Source: a bacterium (GTDB taxonomy: Bacteria > Patescibacteriota > Gracilibacteria > JAUYGZ01 > DAOVYC01). From it: a stretch of DNA of 5,628 nt. The stretch is taken from the NCBI GenBank assembly GCA_030635805.1, contig DAOVYC010000049.1:1-5628 (forward strand). Reading direction: 5' to 3'. The position numbers and the translations under genes were made by a program. Positions 4,591 through 5,628 of the stretch are shown here, piece by piece; the stretch's first letter is position 1; the number at the start of each line of letters is the position of its first letter. The notes under the pieces are model-generated. The model had not been told where the DNA came from. It made no database searches and saw only the letters and a list, made by a program, of their open reading frames with translations.

Positions 4591-5628
4591 ATGATTATGT
4601 CTAAAAAAGATAAAAAACAGTATGCGATTGAGACTATTCGGCATTCGCTGGCGCATGTGTTGGCGCAGGCGGTGATGGATATGTTTCCCGAGGCGAAACT
4701 CGGGATGGGGCCGGACATCGATAATGGATTTTACTATGATTTTGAGCTTCCCCGGACTTTGATCCCCGAGGATCTTCCGATTCTTGAGAAGAAAATGAAG
4801 CACATTATCAAGCAGGGGCAGGAGTTTAAGGAGTTTAGTGAGCCAATAGAAAAATCGCTGAAATTTTTAAAGAAAGTTAAACAAGATTACAAGATAGAAT
4901 TACTGGATGACCTGAAGGCTGAAGGTGAAAAAGAGGTTACATTTTATGAAAATGGTCCTTTTGTAGACATGTGTAAAGGGTCGCACGTGGAACGAACAAG
5001 TCAATTGCCGGTCAATGCTTTTAAATTGCACAGAATAGCAGGGGCTTATTGGAAAGGCAGTGAGGAGAACATAATGTTGCAGAGAATTTATGGGCTGGCT
5101 TTTGAAAATAAGGAAAAATTGGATGAGCATTTGGAATTTCTTGAGGAGGCAAAAAAAAGAGATCATAGACGGATCGGGAAAGATTTAGATCTTTTCAGTC
5201 TTCATGATGAGGCCGGGGCGGGGTTGGTGTATTGGCATCCAAAAGGTGCCAGGATCCGTTCGATTATCGAGGATTTTTGTCGAGAGGAGCATTATAAAAA
5301 CGGATACGAATATGTTTGTACTCCGCACGTGGGGAAGGCCTGGTTGTGGGAAACTTCGGGACATCTCGGGTTTTATAAAGATAGTATGTATAGTCCTATG
5401 AAAATTGATGAGGAGGATTATTATGCAAAACCAATGAACTGCCCGTTTCATATTTTGATTTATAATAATTCGACCCACTCCTATAGGGAACTTCCTTACA
5501 GATGGGCTGAGTTTGGGACGGTTTATCGTTATGAGGCGAGTGGAGTATTGCACGGACTTCTTCGGGTGCGCGGGTTTACCCAAGATGATGCGCATATTAT
5601 CTGTACTCAGGAGCAGGTTGAGGATGAA
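4591..5628 (+). CDS. thrS: Threonyl-tRNA synthetase lacking the TGS domain (3' partial)
   Basis: The enzyme charges tRNA-Thr with threonine in the cytoplasm. The first 346 residues are present and the frame runs off the window end. The editing (SAD) domain is intact in its key motifs: H18-SLA-H22 (HxxxH) and C128-KGS-H132 (CxxxH). The class II core follows, with zinc-ligand C284 in KPMNCPFH, motif 2 around RELPYRWAEFGTVYRYE and SGVLHGLLRVRGFTQDDAH, and zinc-ligand H335. These positions are about 50-55 lower than in the E. coli enzyme, which begins with a TGS domain of about 60 residues. Here the SAD begins almost at once. An in-frame TAA at 4585-4587 rules out an upstream extension. ATG 4591 or ATG 4597 could be the start; neither has a clear SD. 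Motif 3 and the anticodon-binding domain lie beyond the window. Confidence 0.97.
   Translation, partial: MIMSKKDKKQYAIETIRHSLAHVLAQAVMDMFPEAKLGMGPDIDNGFYYDFELPRTLIPEDLPILEKKMKHIIKQGQEFKEFSEPIEKSLKFLKKVKQDYKIELLDDLKAEGEKEVTFYENGPFVDMCKGSHVERTSQLPVNAFKLHRIAGAYWKGSEENIMLQRIYGLAFENKEKLDEHLEFLEEAKKRDHRRIGKDLDLFSLHDEAGAGLVYWHPKGARIRSIIEDFCREEHYKNGYEYVCTPHVGKAWLWETSGHLGFYKDSMYSPMKIDEEDYYAKPMNCPFHILIYNNSTHSYRELPYRWAEFGTVYRYEASGVLHGLLRVRGFTQDDAHIICTQEQVEDE

Noticed and set aside
4531..5166. Minus-strand frames of 88 and 90 codons over the thrS start
   Set aside because: They are antisense shadows of the ThrRS editing domain.
5185..5595. 136-codon open frame on the minus strand opposite thrS
   Set aside because: The plus strand here encodes unmistakable ThrRS motifs; the antisense frame has no recognisable features and is a shadow.

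Overview
The window looks like chromosomal DNA of a Patescibacteria/CPR-type bacterium. This is inference. It rests on short intergenic gaps, almost no Shine-Dalgarno sequences, a threonyl-tRNA synthetase lacking the usual N-terminal TGS domain, conserved genes mixed with unrecognisable ones, and short G/C-rich or ACGAAT-type repeats scattered through and between genes. No rRNA, tRNA, transposase, integrase or CRISPR array is visible, and no stretch above 300 bases lacks a gene.

Layout: 1-164 (+) is the C-terminal end of a FemA/FemB-type peptidoglycan-bridge aminoacyltransferase. After a 96-base gap that carries the only strong SD sequence seen, 261-887 (+) encodes a 208-residue acidic protein with a C-terminal two-helix membrane hairpin. 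It converges on 921-1763 (-), rsmA/ksgA, the 16S rRNA adenine dimethyltransferase, whose reading frame contains repeat-derived in-frame insertions. A 97-base divergent gap holds a good minus-strand promoter, a small palindrome and ACGAAT repeats. Next is 1861-2889 (+), a possible member of the TIKI/TraB/EreA-like superfamily with a short C-terminal membrane tail. Its 3' end overlaps by 51 bases the end of the convergent gene 2839-3699 (-). That gene and 3738-4442 (-) encode two hydrophilic, helix-rich proteins I do not recognise, in a clearly AT-richer block, each with its own sigma70-like promoter. Finally 4591 to the window end (+) is thrS, cut off after motif 2 of the catalytic core.

How the parts relate: rsmA (ribosome maturation) and thrS (threonine charging) are housekeeping translation genes, and the FemA/B remnant belongs to cell-wall synthesis. 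The unknown minus-strand pair shares a divergent promoter region with thrS, in which a 24-bp perfect inverted repeat overlaps both -10 elements, so the two directions could be co-regulated. The most unusual theme is a 9-bp-period repeat family (consensus near KTGGGACTT). It appears in two unrelated genes, always keeps frame, and in one case forms both the membrane tail of one protein and the C-terminus plus stop codon of the gene on the opposite strand.
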